From: Methylopila jiangsuensis
Lineage (GTDB): Bacteria; Pseudomonadota; Alphaproteobacteria; Rhizobiales; Methylopilaceae
Reading direction: 5' to 3'
DNA length: 64,000 bases
Assembly (NCBI RefSeq): GCF_027922305.1
Contig: NZ_BSFK01000016.1
Location: forward strand, 864,565-928,564
Shown: in pieces, positions 1-8,146 of the stretch
Layout: the number at the start of each line of letters is the position of its first letter
Numbering within the stretch: the first letter of the stretch is position 1
Position numbers and translations under genes: made by a program
The notes under the pieces: generated by a model
What the model saw: only the letters and a program-made list of their open reading frames with translations
What the model was told of the DNA's origin: nothing
The model's database searches: none

Positions 1-318
1 GCGGGCCTCGCCGCGGAGATCGCCTTCGATCGCGCGCCGATTCTCCCCCATGCGGCGGAGCTGGCGCAGGCGGGGTTCTCCACCGGCGCCGCGACCCGCA
101 ACTGGGCGAGCTACGGCGCGGCGGTGAGCCTGCCGGACGCGTTCGACCCCTGGCGCCAGGCGCTGCTGTGCGATCCCCAGACCAGCGGCGGCCTGCTGAT
201 CGCCGTCGATCCGGGCGCGGAGGCCGACGTGCTGGCGCGCTGCCGCGCCGCAGGCTTCGCGCAGGTCGCCGTCGTCGGCGAACTGCGCGAGGGCGCGCCG
301 GGCGTGCGGGTGGTCTGA
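1..318 (+). CDS. selD: Selenide, water dikinase, C-terminal part (partial)
   Basis: SelD makes selenophosphate from selenide and ATP for selenocysteine or selenouridine synthesis. Only the last 105 codons are in the window; the frame is open from base 1 and ends in TGA at 316-318. The segment carries the conserved SelD C-terminal signature LLCDPQTSGGLL, followed by the short alpha/beta tail of the AIRS-type C-terminal domain. No in-window neighbour shares its direction: the next gene converges from the other strand after a 253-base gap holding a palindromic repeat. Family assignment is secure; whether the full protein has Cys or Sec at its active site cannot be seen because the N-terminus is outside. 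Confidence 0.9.
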   Translation, partial: AGLAAEIAFDRAPILPHAAELAQAGFSTGAATRNWASYGAAVSLPDAFDPWRQALLCDPQTSGGLLIAVDPGAEADVLARCRAAGFAQVAVVGELREGAPGVRVV

Positions 319-507
319 CGGGGCGGCGCCGACGTTGAAGCCCAAGCGGCTCGGCGGCGTCGCCGCGTCCGGGCCGTTGCGGCGCCGGACGCCTTGTCCA
401 TGCGACCGGGCCGTCGCTGGCGCTCGACGACGCGTCAGGAGATCCGCGACGCGTCTATTTCGAGAACGTTTCGCGAGGCGAAGGCTTCAGCGTTCAGGTG
501 GTGGTTT

Positions 508-531
508 CCCGCCATGCGGCGGGCATGACGG
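508..531. repeat. REP-like palindromic element A
   Basis: A 6-bp stem (508-513 with 518-523, loop ATGC) runs into the 11-base core GGGCATGACGG at 521-531. The same core occurs at three other sites in this window, and a degenerate copy at a fifth. This copy lies in the gap between the convergent ends of selD and the HNH gene. The rest of the gap (319-571) shows nothing else that I can name. Confidence 0.55.
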
Positions 532-571
532 GAGTTTCGATCGCGCGCTGCGGCCATTCCCAAACGGGCGC

Positions 572-1129
572 TTACGGCTCCAGCTCGGTGTCCCAGTAGA
601 GATAGTCGAGCCAGCTGTCGTGCAGGTAGTTCGGCGGGAACGCGCGGCCGTTGCGGTGCAGGTCCTGGATCGACGGCTGGAACGGCGGCTGCGCCGGCCA
701 CATGCCGCAATCCACGGGCATCTGTCCGCCCTTCTTCAGGTTGCAGGGCGAGCAGGCGGCCACGATGTTGTCCCAGGTGGTCTGGCCGCCCCGGGAGCGC
801 GGAACCACGTGGTCGAAGGTCAGCTCCTCCCGCGCGCCGCAGTACTGGCACGAGAACCGGTCGCGCAGGAACACGTTGAAGCGGGTGAAGGCGGGGTTGC
901 GGGCCGGCTTGACGTAGGTCTTGAGGCAGACGACCGACGGCAGCGTCATCTCGAAGCTGGGGCTCTTCACCCGGCGGTCGTAATGGGAGAGCACGTTCAC
1001 CCGGTCGAGGAAGATCGCCTTGATGGCGTCCTGCCAGGACCACAACGACAACGGGTAATAGCTCAGCGGACGGTAATCCGCATTCAACACCAAGGCCGGA
1101 CACGCATCTGGTGAGACGGCAAGCGTCAC
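572..1129 (-). CDS. HNH endonuclease family protein
   Basis: 185-residue protein with a compact C-terminal HNH nuclease module. The zinc-binding cysteines appear as two CxxC pairs (C94/C97 and C126/C129) around the D106-H107 ... N121 ... N130 ββα-metal core. The N-terminal half, about 70 residues with the YRPLSYYPLSLW signature, is typical of the short stand-alone HNH proteins found in nearly all alphaproteobacterial chromosomes; their cellular role is unknown. There is no restriction methylase, integrase or terminase nearby, so I do not read it as part of a restriction system or phage. Start: ATG at 1129. It stands alone and converges on selD. Confidence 0.88.
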   Translation of the reverse strand: MTLAVSPDACPALVLNADYRPLSYYPLSLWSWQDAIKAIFLDRVNVLSHYDRRVKSPSFEMTLPSVVCLKTYVKPARNPAFTRFNVFLRDRFSCQYCGAREELTFDHVVPRSRGGQTTWDNIVAACSPCNLKKGGQMPVDCGMWPAQPPFQPSIQDLHRNGRAFPPNYLHDSWLDYLYWDTELEP

Positions 1130-1216
1130 CGAGCACTCCCTGCATCAGCGTCGGCCATCAGCCGACGCCGGGGGATACTCTACATAGCTTGTGTCAGCCT
1201 TGTGAAGACTGCCCCG

Positions 1217-1876
1217 TTAAGTTTTCTTAACCCGCAGCGCCGAGGTCAGGAACGCCGCTCCCTGGCGCAGGCCCTCGCCGTCGATGCCGTGGCCGAGCCC
1301 CGGCGACAGGTGCCATTGCACCGGAATCTCCGCCGCTCCGAGGCCGTCGATGGCCGCGAACAGCTCGTCCACGGGCAGGATCTCGTCCCGGTCGCCGTGG
1401 ATCAGCAGAATCGGCGGCTTGCCCGTGGCCTCGGCCTTCAGCGCCTCCGGCGACACCAGCATGCCCGAATAGCCGAGGATCGCGGCCGGCGGTATCGCGC
1501 GGCGCAGCCCCACGTGCAGCGCCATCATGGTGCCCTGGCTGAAGCCCACCAGCGCCAGCCGGTCCGGTCCCAGCCCGTGGCTGGCGAGTTCGGCGTCCAG
1601 AAAGGCGTCGAGGCCCGGACGGGCGGCGACCACGCCCCGGCGGCGCTCGTCCGGATCGCGGAAGGTGAGCGGGAACCACTGCCGGCCCATGGGCGCGCCG
1701 GGCAGCCGCTCCGGCGCGTTCGGCGCCACGAAGGCCGCGTCGGGCAGGGCGTTCCGCCATTCGCGGCCGATGGCGATCAGGTCGTTCCCGTCCGCGCCGT
1801 AGCCGTGCAGGAACACGACGAGCGATCGGGCGACGCCCGAAGCGGGCGCGAGGCGGGGGCCGTCTATGGCGGTCAT
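1217..1876 (-). CDS. Alpha/beta hydrolase of the phospholipase/carboxylesterase family
   Basis: 219-residue cytosolic serine hydrolase of the PF02230 group, which hydrolyses short-chain esters or acyl-thioesters. Visible features: oxyanion-side FLHGYGADGND near residue 22, nucleophile elbow GFSQG with Ser113, acid Asp in HGDRDE, and the base His in PGLGHG near the C-terminus, giving a complete triad at the usual family length. The same frame stays open far upstream, but the ATG at 1876 is chosen because it overlaps the TGA of the upstream glycosylase gene (ATGA), which fits translational coupling. The physiological substrate is not evident. Pairing with a DNA glycosylase looks like simple operon sharing rather than one pathway. 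Confidence 0.87.
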   Translation of the reverse strand: MTAIDGPRLAPASGVARSLVVFLHGYGADGNDLIAIGREWRNALPDAAFVAPNAPERLPGAPMGRQWFPLTFRDPDERRRGVVAARPGLDAFLDAELASHGLGPDRLALVGFSQGTMMALHVGLRRAIPPAAILGYSGMLVSPEALKAEATGKPPILLIHGDRDEILPVDELFAAIDGLGAAEIPVQWHLSPGLGHGIDGEGLRQGAAFLTSALRVKKT

Positions 1877-2556
1877 GCGGTCTCCTGCGGGCTGGCGGGA
1901 CGGTTGGGGGCGGGAGCCGCGTCGCGGCCGCCCCGCTTCGTGAGGTAATAGGCCCAGAGCAGCTGCGCCGCCACTCCGCGCAACGGCCGCCAGCCGTCCG
2001 CCATGCGTTCGGCGGTCCGGGCGTCGGGCCGGGTCTCCAGACCGAACACGCGCTTCAGCGCCTCCTGCACCGCGATGTCGCCGGCCGGAAAGGCGTCGGC
2101 GCGGCCATGGGCGAACAGCAGGAACACGTCCGCCGTCCAGGGGCCGACGCCGGAGATGGCGAGGAGGCGGGCGCGGGCTTCCGGCTCCGGCAGCGCGGCG
2201 AGGCCGGGAAGGTCGAGCCCGTCCGCGACGGCTCCCGCGATGGCGCGCAGCGTCCTCAGCTTCGGCCGCGACACCCCGGCGGCGCGGATCGCGTCGTCGG
2301 AGGCGGCGGCGAGGGCTTCGGCGTCGATGCGCCCGAGCGCCGCCTCCAGCCGGCCGTGGATGGCGCGGGCGGCGGCGGTGGAGATCATCTGGGAGTTCAC
2401 CACCCAGACGAGGCCCGAAAGATCCGGCGCGATCGTGCGCAGCGGCGGCGTGACGGACGCCGCGCGCACCTCGCCCATCTTGGGATCGAGCGCCGTTAGC
2501 CGGTCGAGCGCGGCGGCGAGGTCGGCTTCGGTGAGGATGCGCTCGCACGCCGTCAT
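1873..2556 (-). CDS. DNA-3-methyladenine glycosylase II (AlkA-like, HhH-GPD)
   Basis: 227-residue base-excision-repair glycosylase that removes alkylated purines from DNA. The helix-hairpin-helix occupies about residues 132-145 (SGVGPWTADVF) and the catalytic aspartate is Asp160 in the PAGDIAVQ motif, the usual place in HhH-GPD enzymes. It lacks the N-terminal Ada/AlkA extension of E. coli AlkA, matching the short form common in alphaproteobacteria. There are no Cys ligands for an Fe-S cluster, so it is not a MutY or Nth type. The stop codon overlaps the start of the downstream esterase. No Ada-type regulator is present nearby, so alkylation control cannot be inferred. Confidence 0.9.
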   Translation of the reverse strand: MTACERILTEADLAAALDRLTALDPKMGEVRAASVTPPLRTIAPDLSGLVWVVNSQMISTAAARAIHGRLEAALGRIDAEALAAASDDAIRAAGVSRPKLRTLRAIAGAVADGLDLPGLAALPEPEARARLLAISGVGPWTADVFLLFAHGRADAFPAGDIAVQEALKRVFGLETRPDARTAERMADGWRPLRGVAAQLLWAYYLTKRGGRDAAPAPNRPASPQETA

Positions 2557-2596
2557 GCTTGACGCTTAGACCGCCGGGCGGGATTGAGGAAGCCGC

Positions 2597-3415
2597 ATGA
2601 TCCCGACCTTCCGCTTCGCGCCGTCGCCCACCGGCCATCTCCACCTCGGCCACGCGCTGTCGGCGCTCAGCGTCTGGCGCGCGGCGGAGGCCGCCGGCGG
2701 CCGGGTGCTGCTCAGGATCGAGGACATCGACCCCATCCGCTCGAAGCCCGACTACGCCGCCGCGATCGAGGAGGATCTGGCCTGGCTCGGCCTCGCCTGG
2801 GACGGGCCGGTGACGCGCCAGTCGGAGCGCATGGCGTTCTACGCCGAGGCGCTGGCCCGGCTCGACGCGCGTGGGCTGCTCTACGACTGCCGGCTCTCCC
2901 GGGCCGACATCGCCGCGGCGCTCGGGGAGAACGCGCCCCGCGACCCGGACGGCGCGCCGCGCCTGCCGGTTCCGGGCGCGAACCCAAGCGATCCCGCCGG
3001 TCCGGCGGCGCGGCGGCTGGACATGGCGCGGGCGCTCGCGGCGCTCGGGCGCGCGCCGCTGACCTTCGAGGAGGAGGGCGAGGGGGCGGTCCATGCCCGT
3101 CCCGAGGACTGGGGCGACGTGGTGCTGGCGCGCAAGGAGACGCCCACCAGCTATCACCTCGCCGTGGTGGTGGACGACGCCGCCCAAGGGGTGAGCCATG
3201 TGGTGCGGGGGCGGGACCTGCGCCGCGCCACCGACGTGCATCGGCTGCTGCAGGAGCTGCTCGGCCTGCCTGCGCCGCGCTACCGCCACCACTGGCTGAT
3301 CCCGGCCGCGGACGGCGCGAAGCTGTCCAAGTCCCGCGGCGCGCCGTCGCTGCGCGCGCTCCGGGCGGAAGGCTTTTCGAGAGACGACGTGATCCGCGCC
3401 CTGGGGCCGCTGTAG
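2597..3415 (+). CDS. gluQ: Glutamyl-Q tRNA(Asp) synthetase
   Basis: GluQ-RS glutamylates the queuosine base at position 34 of tRNA-Asp. The 272-residue protein is a glutamyl-tRNA synthetase catalytic core without the anticodon-binding domain. It has the class I HxGH-type motif HLHLGH at residues 14-19 after FAPSPTG, and the KLSKS loop near residue 240. Length and the missing C-terminal half separate it from GltX. It is monocistronic here, starting 40 bases after the divergent AlkA-like gene, so the two may share a bidirectional promoter. A convergent DUF1499 gene ends 7 bases after its stop. Confidence 0.93.
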   Translation: MIPTFRFAPSPTGHLHLGHALSALSVWRAAEAAGGRVLLRIEDIDPIRSKPDYAAAIEEDLAWLGLAWDGPVTRQSERMAFYAEALARLDARGLLYDCRLSRADIAAALGENAPRDPDGAPRLPVPGANPSDPAGPAARRLDMARALAALGRAPLTFEEEGEGAVHARPEDWGDVVLARKETPTSYHLAVVVDDAAQGVSHVVRGRDLRRATDVHRLLQELLGLPAPRYRHHWLIPAADGAKLSKSRGAPSLRALRAEGFSRDDVIRALGPL

Positions 3416-3422
3416 CCGGGCG

Positions 3423-4172
3423 TCAGGGCGCCGCCGCGCCGAGATCGGCCAGGAAAGCCTGCACCCGTTCGGCGTTGGCGCCGAGGTCCAGACCGCCGAG
3501 CCGGGACGCCGAGCGCATGTCCACCACCGCGCCGTCGCCGTCGGGCCGCGCCCGCAGCGCCACGTCGGCCGGCAGGCCGAGCACGGCCGAGCGCGCCACC
3601 GCTTCGATCCTCAGCCGGGGAGGGCCGCCGCGCGGAAAGGCCGTGGGGCCGATCGTGCGCCATCCTCGCTGCTCCATCAGGCCGAGGGCGAGGTTGATCG
3701 CCTCTTCCGGAGGGACCGAGAGCCTCAAGGGCGCGAGGTCGGGATAGGCCGCGCGCTGGCGGGCGGCGTCGAGAGGCGCGCTCGGGGCGCCGGCGAAGGT
3801 CGGCGGGTCGGAGGGATCGGTCGCCACGTCGTCGAGGGAGGGCGTCAGCCCGGCGCGGCTGAGCATATAGGCTGGTCCGGCCAGCGTCAGCGCCGCGATG
3901 ACGAGCGCGAACAGCGCGCGCACGCCGCCGCGCAGGCCGGTGCGCCAGACCACAGCCATGGCGATGAGCGAGAGCAGGGCGGCGAGCCCGGACAGCGCCA
4001 GCCCGGCCCCGAACGCCGCGAGTCCCGGCAGCGGCTCGAGCGCCTCCGCCCGGATCAGCGCGATCGCATAGAGACAGACCAGCACGGCGAAGACCGCCAG
4101 ATGGAGCGCGAATCGCGCCAGCCGGGAGCGGCGGGGCGGCGGCGTCCGCACGCCGATGGCGCCGAGGCTCAC
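3423..4172 (-). CDS. DUF1499 membrane protein
   Basis: About 249 residues: three hydrophobic helices in the N-terminal half, then a soluble C-terminal DUF1499 domain whose biochemical role is unknown. I chose the GTG at 4172 rather than the ATG at 4205, because the GTG overlaps the TGA of the upstream M48 protease (GTGA), matching the coupling seen all over this window. It is the last gene of the DUF898 / M48 / DUF1499 operon, whose products are all inner-membrane proteins. Envelope maintenance is a reasonable guess from context, not something shown by the sequence. Confidence 0.8.
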   Translation of the reverse strand: MSLGAIGVRTPPPRRSRLARFALHLAVFAVLVCLYAIALIRAEALEPLPGLAAFGAGLALSGLAALLSLIAMAVVWRTGLRGGVRALFALVIAALTLAGPAYMLSRAGLTPSLDDVATDPSDPPTFAGAPSAPLDAARQRAAYPDLAPLRLSVPPEEAINLALGLMEQRGWRTIGPTAFPRGGPPRLRIEAVARSAVLGLPADVALRARPDGDGAVVDMRSASRLGGLDLGANAERVQAFLADLGAAAP

Positions 4173-5332
4173 GCGTCGTCGTCCTTCGACGGATTCGCGC
4201 CGCACACCGCCTTCAGCGCCGCGAATTCGGCGGGCGTCAGCAAGGGGGCAGCGTCGCCGGACCGCGGCCCGGCGGCGGCCTCGATGACGCGCTTGCGCTC
4301 CAGCGTGTCCGGATGGGAGGCGACGTAGTCGAGCGGCGACCGCTTGCGTTCCGCTTCCGCCCCGTCGTCGTCCTGTTCCCCGGTCAGCCGGGCGAGCAGG
4401 GCGCCGAAGGCGGCGGGGTCGCCGCCCGCGCGCCGCATCAGGGCGACGGCGTAGCCGTCCGCGGCGGATTCCGCCTGACGGGAATAGGACGCCTCGCTCA
4501 GCATGCGCGCCACGAACACCGCCGCGCCGCCGCCGGCGAAGTCGCCCAGCACGAATCCGAACAGGAACGACAGGCCGCCGGCCTGCAGCGTGCGTCTGGC
4601 GCCGTCGCGATGGGCCACGTGGCCGATCTCATGCGCCAGCACGCCGGCGAGCTCGTCCGGCGACCGGGCCTCGCGGATCAGGCCGTCGAACAGGTAGATC
4701 GGCCCGCCCGGCAGCGCGAGCGCGTTGGGGATGGCGCTGCGCACCACGGTGATCTTCAGCGGGACGGGCAGACCCGCCGCCCGTTCGAGCGGAGCCGCGA
4801 GCCGATCCAGCGCCGCGCGCCCCGGCGCTTCGGTCGCGGTCTCGCCGCAGGCGAAGCCGCCCTGGCCGGTGGGGAGCAGGTAGCGCAGCTGCGCGTCCAC
4901 CACCTCGCCCATGCGCCGGTCCACGCTCCAGGGCAGCAGCGGCGCCACCTTGTCGGCCAGCGCCGGCAGGCCGAACAGGCCGAGCGCCGTCAGCGAGACG
5001 ACGGCGGCGACCGACCACAGCACCACCCGGCGGGTGGCCGTGCGCTCCGAGGCTCGGGCGGCGTGAAGCGCGGGCGCCGCGGCCCGGATCGCGTCGGCGA
5101 GCGGCCCGTCGGCGAGCTCAAGCCGGGCCGGCGGCCCTTCCGCGTCGCGGGTCAGCCGCAGCCGCCCGGAGGTGGTGAAGGCCTCCCGGAGCTGGCCGAG
5201 CGGCCAGCGCGCCAGCATGCGCCCGTCGGGGGCCAGAACGGCGAGGTCCTCCTCCGCCAGCGACACATGCACGTCCTGCCGGCGGCTGGTGAGGCCGTCG
5301 AAGAACACGCCCGTGCCGCTGCTGGTGGTCAC
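4169..5332 (-). CDS. M48 family membrane-linked zinc metallopeptidase
   Basis: 387-residue protease related to HtpX/Oma1/BepA-type peptidases. The zinc site is HEIGH (His234, Glu235, His238) with the third ligand Glu288 in the ExxAD motif, spaced as expected. A single transmembrane helix spans about residues 103-123, after an unusual N-terminal cytosolic domain (residues 1-90) that resembles a PH-like or DUF7092-type module. It lies 13 bases after the DUF898 gene and overlaps the DUF1499 gene. The family processes or clears damaged envelope proteins; the actual substrate is unknown. Confidence 0.9.
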   Translation of the reverse strand: MTTSSGTGVFFDGLTSRRQDVHVSLAEEDLAVLAPDGRMLARWPLGQLREAFTTSGRLRLTRDAEGPPARLELADGPLADAIRAAAPALHAARASERTATRRVVLWSVAAVVSLTALGLFGLPALADKVAPLLPWSVDRRMGEVVDAQLRYLLPTGQGGFACGETATEAPGRAALDRLAAPLERAAGLPVPLKITVVRSAIPNALALPGGPIYLFDGLIREARSPDELAGVLAHEIGHVAHRDGARRTLQAGGLSFLFGFVLGDFAGGGAAVFVARMLSEASYSRQAESAADGYAVALMRRAGGDPAAFGALLARLTGEQDDDGAEAERKRSPLDYVASHPDTLERKRVIEAAAGPRSGDAAPLLTPAEFAALKAVCGANPSKDDDA

Positions 5333-5345
5333 GCCGTCCGTCCCG

Positions 5346-6542
5346 TCAGAAGCCCGCTCCGAAGTCCAGCGCGTCCGCCACGCCCTCGCCGAAGGCGTTG
5401 GCGGGCGGTTCGGTGGATTGCGCGGCGACCAGCGCGCCGAGGCCCGTCAGCGTCACGCTCTCGAAGCTCTTTTTCCACAACGGCCGCACCACGTACAGCT
5501 GCCCCAGCGCAGCGTAGCCCAGCAGCGTCGCGAGATAGGCGATCGCGGTGAAGACCAGCGCCGGCGCGCCGCCTTCGCGCAGCGCCGCCGTTCCGCCCAG
5601 CGCCGCGCCGACGACGGCGAACACGACCGCGGTCGCGATCGAGAACAGCAGGAGCGCGAGCACGTATCCGAGATAGGTCTTCAGGAAGGCGAACAGGCCG
5701 AGATCGCAGCGCGCCGACGCCGGACCCACATGGACGCCGTTCGCCCACCAGCGGAACTCCAGCGCCTGATAGATCGCCATCACGGCCAGGATGACCGGCA
5801 CGGCGGCGAACAGGAACAGCATGCCCAGCCAGCCCGCCCGGCCCAGCTCACGGCCGGCGTCCGGCGCGTTCGCCGCGGCGCTGGCGAGCAGCGCCGCGGG
5901 CACGGCGATGAGCACGGCGACCAGGAACCACAGCGGAACGCCCTGCCGGAACAGCTGGCCGCCGGTGGCGGTGAAGCGGCCCTGCTGATCGCCGTACCAG
6001 GTGTTGTTCATCTTGTAGCGCTCAAGGCTCGCGCGCATGAACGGATAGGCGAGACCGAGGGTGAGGACCGTGAGCAGCCCCCAGCCGAAGCAGCGGCCGG
6101 CGTAGGCCCAGCCCGAGCCGGTCTGCCCCAGCCGCACCCCGCGCCACAGCGTGCGCGAGAGCCGGTAGCGCCGGGCGCGGTAGAGCGCGTATTGCGCCAG
6201 GAACACGATGGCCAGCGAGAACGCGAACTGCGCCGCCACCTGCAGGATCGGGCCGCCGGCGAAGCTCAGCAGCGCGATGATCACGTAAGCCGGGATCAGG
6301 ACCGCGAGCGCGATCAGGAAGCCGAGGAACAGCTCCAGCCCGCGGCCGGTGTATTCCAACCCGTCCCCCTCGATCGCGGTGCGGCTCCACAGGAAGCGGC
6401 GCACGTCCGTCTGGTACCAGAAGCGGTAGACGCCGAGCGTGAGCAGCGTCAGCAGCAGGCCTTTCAGCACCAGCGGACGCATGTGGCGCGCCTCGCCGTC
6501 AAACTGCGGGCGGACGCCCCCTGTGGTCGTGAAGTCGGTCAA
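5346..6542 (-). CDS. DUF898 (YjgN family) polytopic membrane protein
   Basis: 398-residue integral membrane protein with repeated hydrophobic segments and the DUF898 signature sequences (GVYRFWYQTDVRRF near the N-terminus and GLAYPFMRASLERYKMNNT in the middle). The family, named for E. coli YjgN, has no established function. It is the first gene of a three-gene run with the M48 protease and the DUF1499 protein, and this order suggests that the protease and the YjgN-like protein act together in the inner membrane (inference). Its start is 105 bases from the convergently placed livK 3' end. Confidence 0.88.
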   Translation of the reverse strand: MTDFTTTGGVRPQFDGEARHMRPLVLKGLLLTLLTLGVYRFWYQTDVRRFLWSRTAIEGDGLEYTGRGLELFLGFLIALAVLIPAYVIIALLSFAGGPILQVAAQFAFSLAIVFLAQYALYRARRYRLSRTLWRGVRLGQTGSGWAYAGRCFGWGLLTVLTLGLAYPFMRASLERYKMNNTWYGDQQGRFTATGGQLFRQGVPLWFLVAVLIAVPAALLASAAANAPDAGRELGRAGWLGMLFLFAAVPVILAVMAIYQALEFRWWANGVHVGPASARCDLGLFAFLKTYLGYVLALLLFSIATAVVFAVVGAALGGTAALREGGAPALVFTAIAYLATLLGYAALGQLYVVRPLWKKSFESVTLTGLGALVAAQSTEPPANAFGEGVADALDFGAGF

Positions 6543-6607
6543 TCGATGAGCCCCCTGGCTGCGCGCGGCGGTTGCAGCCCATAGATCACGAAATCGGGGG
6601 CAAGGCG

Positions 6608-6638
6608 AGACGGCGCGGCGGGCTGCGCCGCGCCGTCT
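6608..6638 (-). terminator. Hairpin downstream of livK
   Basis: Perfect 12-bp stem (6608-6619 with 6627-6638, 7-base loop) just beyond the livK stop at 6648. The transcript-side U tract is weak in this direction, so it may act as an RNA-stabilising end or an imperfect intrinsic terminator for the liv operon. Confidence 0.6.
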
Positions 6639-6647
6639 TTGGTCGGA

Positions 6648-7751
6648 TCAGTCCTTCTGGGCGTAGCCGCCGTTCTTGAACTCGTAGAACACGTAGCCCG
6701 CGACGGTGGGGTCGCCCTTCGGGTCGAACTTCACGTCGCCGACCACGGTCTTGAAGGTCTGCTTGTTCAGCTCCGCCAGCACGGGCTCGGTCTCGGTGGA
6801 CTTCGCCGCCGCGGCCGCCGCGGCGTAGATCTGCACCGTGGCGTAGGTGTAGAGCGTGTAGCCTTCCGGGTCGAAGTTCTTGGCCTTGAACTTCTCGACC
6901 ACGCCCGCCGCCGTCGGCAGCTTGCGCTGGTCGGGGGCGAAGGTGAACAGCGAGCCCTCGCCGCCCTTGCCGGTGATGGCGAGGAAGTCGTTGTTGGCCA
7001 GCGCGTCGCCGCCGATCAGCACCGCGTTCAGGCCCTGCTCGCGCATCTGGCGCACGATCAGGCCGCCCTCGGTGTGGTAGCCGCCGAGATAGACCACGTC
7101 GACGCCGCTCTGCTTCAGCTTGGAGACCAGGGCGGAGTAGTCCTTCTCGCCCGCGGTGATGGCCTCGTACAGCGTCTCCTTGCCGCCGGCGTCCTTCAGC
7201 GCCTTCAGGGTCTCGTCGGCGATGCCCTTGCCGTAGGCGGACTTGTCGTGAAGGATCGCGACCTTCTTGTCCTTGAAGTTCTGGGCGATGTAGGCGCCGG
7301 CGACGGCGCCCTGCTGGTCGTCGCGGCCGCAGACGCGGAAGATGGTCGGACCGGCGCGCTTGTCGGTGAAGACCGGGTTGGTGGAGCCCGGCGAGATCTG
7401 GATGATGTCCTCCTCCGCATAGACCGCGGAGGCCGGGATCGACGAGCCGGAGCAGTAGTGCCCGGCCACGAACGCCACGCCGTCGCCGGCGAGCTGGTTC
7501 GCCACGTTCACCGCCTGCTTCGGGTCGCAGGCGTCGTCGGCGATCTTCAGCACCACCTTCTCGCCGTTGATGCCGCCGGCGGCGTTGATGTCCTCCACCG
7601 CCTGCTCGGCGCCGTGGCGCATCTGGGCGCCCACGACGGCGTTGCTGCCGGTCATGGGGCCGGCGACCGCGATGGTGACGTCCGCATAGGCGGGCGCCGC
7701 CAGAACCACGGCGAGCCCGGCCACGAGGCCGGCGACGAGACGCTTCTTCAT
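6648..7751 (-). CDS. livK: Branched-chain amino-acid ABC transporter, periplasmic binding protein
   Basis: 367-residue periplasmic Leu/Ile/Val-binding protein. Residues 1-23 form a clear Sec signal peptide (MKKR start, Ala-rich core, cleavage after AYA), followed by the DVTIAVAGPMTG opening strand of the type I periplasmic fold and the two-lobed LivJ/LivK domain. Start ATG at 7751 is preceded by GGGAGAA at good spacing; in-frame upstream sequence lacks such support. It is the last gene of the livH-M-G-F cluster, separated by 47 bases from the small membrane-protein gene, so it may also have its own promoter, as binding proteins are usually needed in excess. Confidence 0.94.
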   Translation of the reverse strand: MKKRLVAGLVAGLAVVLAAPAYADVTIAVAGPMTGSNAVVGAQMRHGAEQAVEDINAAGGINGEKVVLKIADDACDPKQAVNVANQLAGDGVAFVAGHYCSGSSIPASAVYAEEDIIQISPGSTNPVFTDKRAGPTIFRVCGRDDQQGAVAGAYIAQNFKDKKVAILHDKSAYGKGIADETLKALKDAGGKETLYEAITAGEKDYSALVSKLKQSGVDVVYLGGYHTEGGLIVRQMREQGLNAVLIGGDALANNDFLAITGKGGEGSLFTFAPDQRKLPTAAGVVEKFKAKNFDPEGYTLYTYATVQIYAAAAAAAKSTETEPVLAELNKQTFKTVVGDVKFDPKGDPTVAGYVFYEFKNGGYAQKD

Positions 7752-7798
7752 GCTCAGTTCTCCCAAGCTCCGGACAGGTCCAAAACGCGACGCCGGCG

Positions 7799-8146
7799 TC
7801 ATGCGCCGGATTTCCCGCGCCAGCCGAAGGGGCCGGCGCGCTCGTAGAGCCAATCGTATTGCCGCGTCATCTGCGCGGCCATGCGCGTCCGGTGGCCGGC
7901 GAGCGCCAGCGCGATCAGGATCGCGAGATCGACCAGAAAGAAGTGCAGCGTCAGCAGGCTGCCGCTGAACAGGGCGTAGTGGATGAAGCGCACGGCCGCC
8001 GCGAGCGGCGGCATCCACAGCGCCGCCTTCCACGCCGGCTCCCAGGAGCCCGCCACCGCGCGCCCCGCGAGCCACGCCGCGCCGCCGCCGAGGATGACGG
8101 TGACGAACAGGAACTCGGGCGGCGAAATCTCCCAGATCAGGCCCAT
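7799..8146 (-). CDS. Small liv-operon membrane protein (DUF6867-like)
   Basis: 115-residue protein with three hydrophobic helices (about residues 10-27, 38-60 and 66-85) and a charged C-terminal tail. It starts inside the livF stop codon (ATGA), so it is translationally coupled to the ATPase gene and sits between livF and livK. Small proteins of this kind recur in alphaproteobacterial liv clusters and carry only a domain-of-unknown-function name; I recall DUF6867 but cannot verify it here. Its position suggests a role with the permease, perhaps assembly or regulation, but nothing in the sequence proves that. Confidence 0.75.
   Translation of the reverse strand: MGLIWEISPPEFLFVTVILGGGAAWLAGRAVAGSWEPAWKAALWMPPLAAAVRFIHYALFSGSLLTLHFFLVDLAILIALALAGHRTRMAAQMTRQYDWLYERAGPFGWRGKSGA

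Noticed and set aside
572-1129. HNH nuclease as part of a restriction or anti-phage island
   Set aside because: No methylase, helicase or phage gene is near; this short HNH family is a widespread chromosomal gene of alphaproteobacteria.
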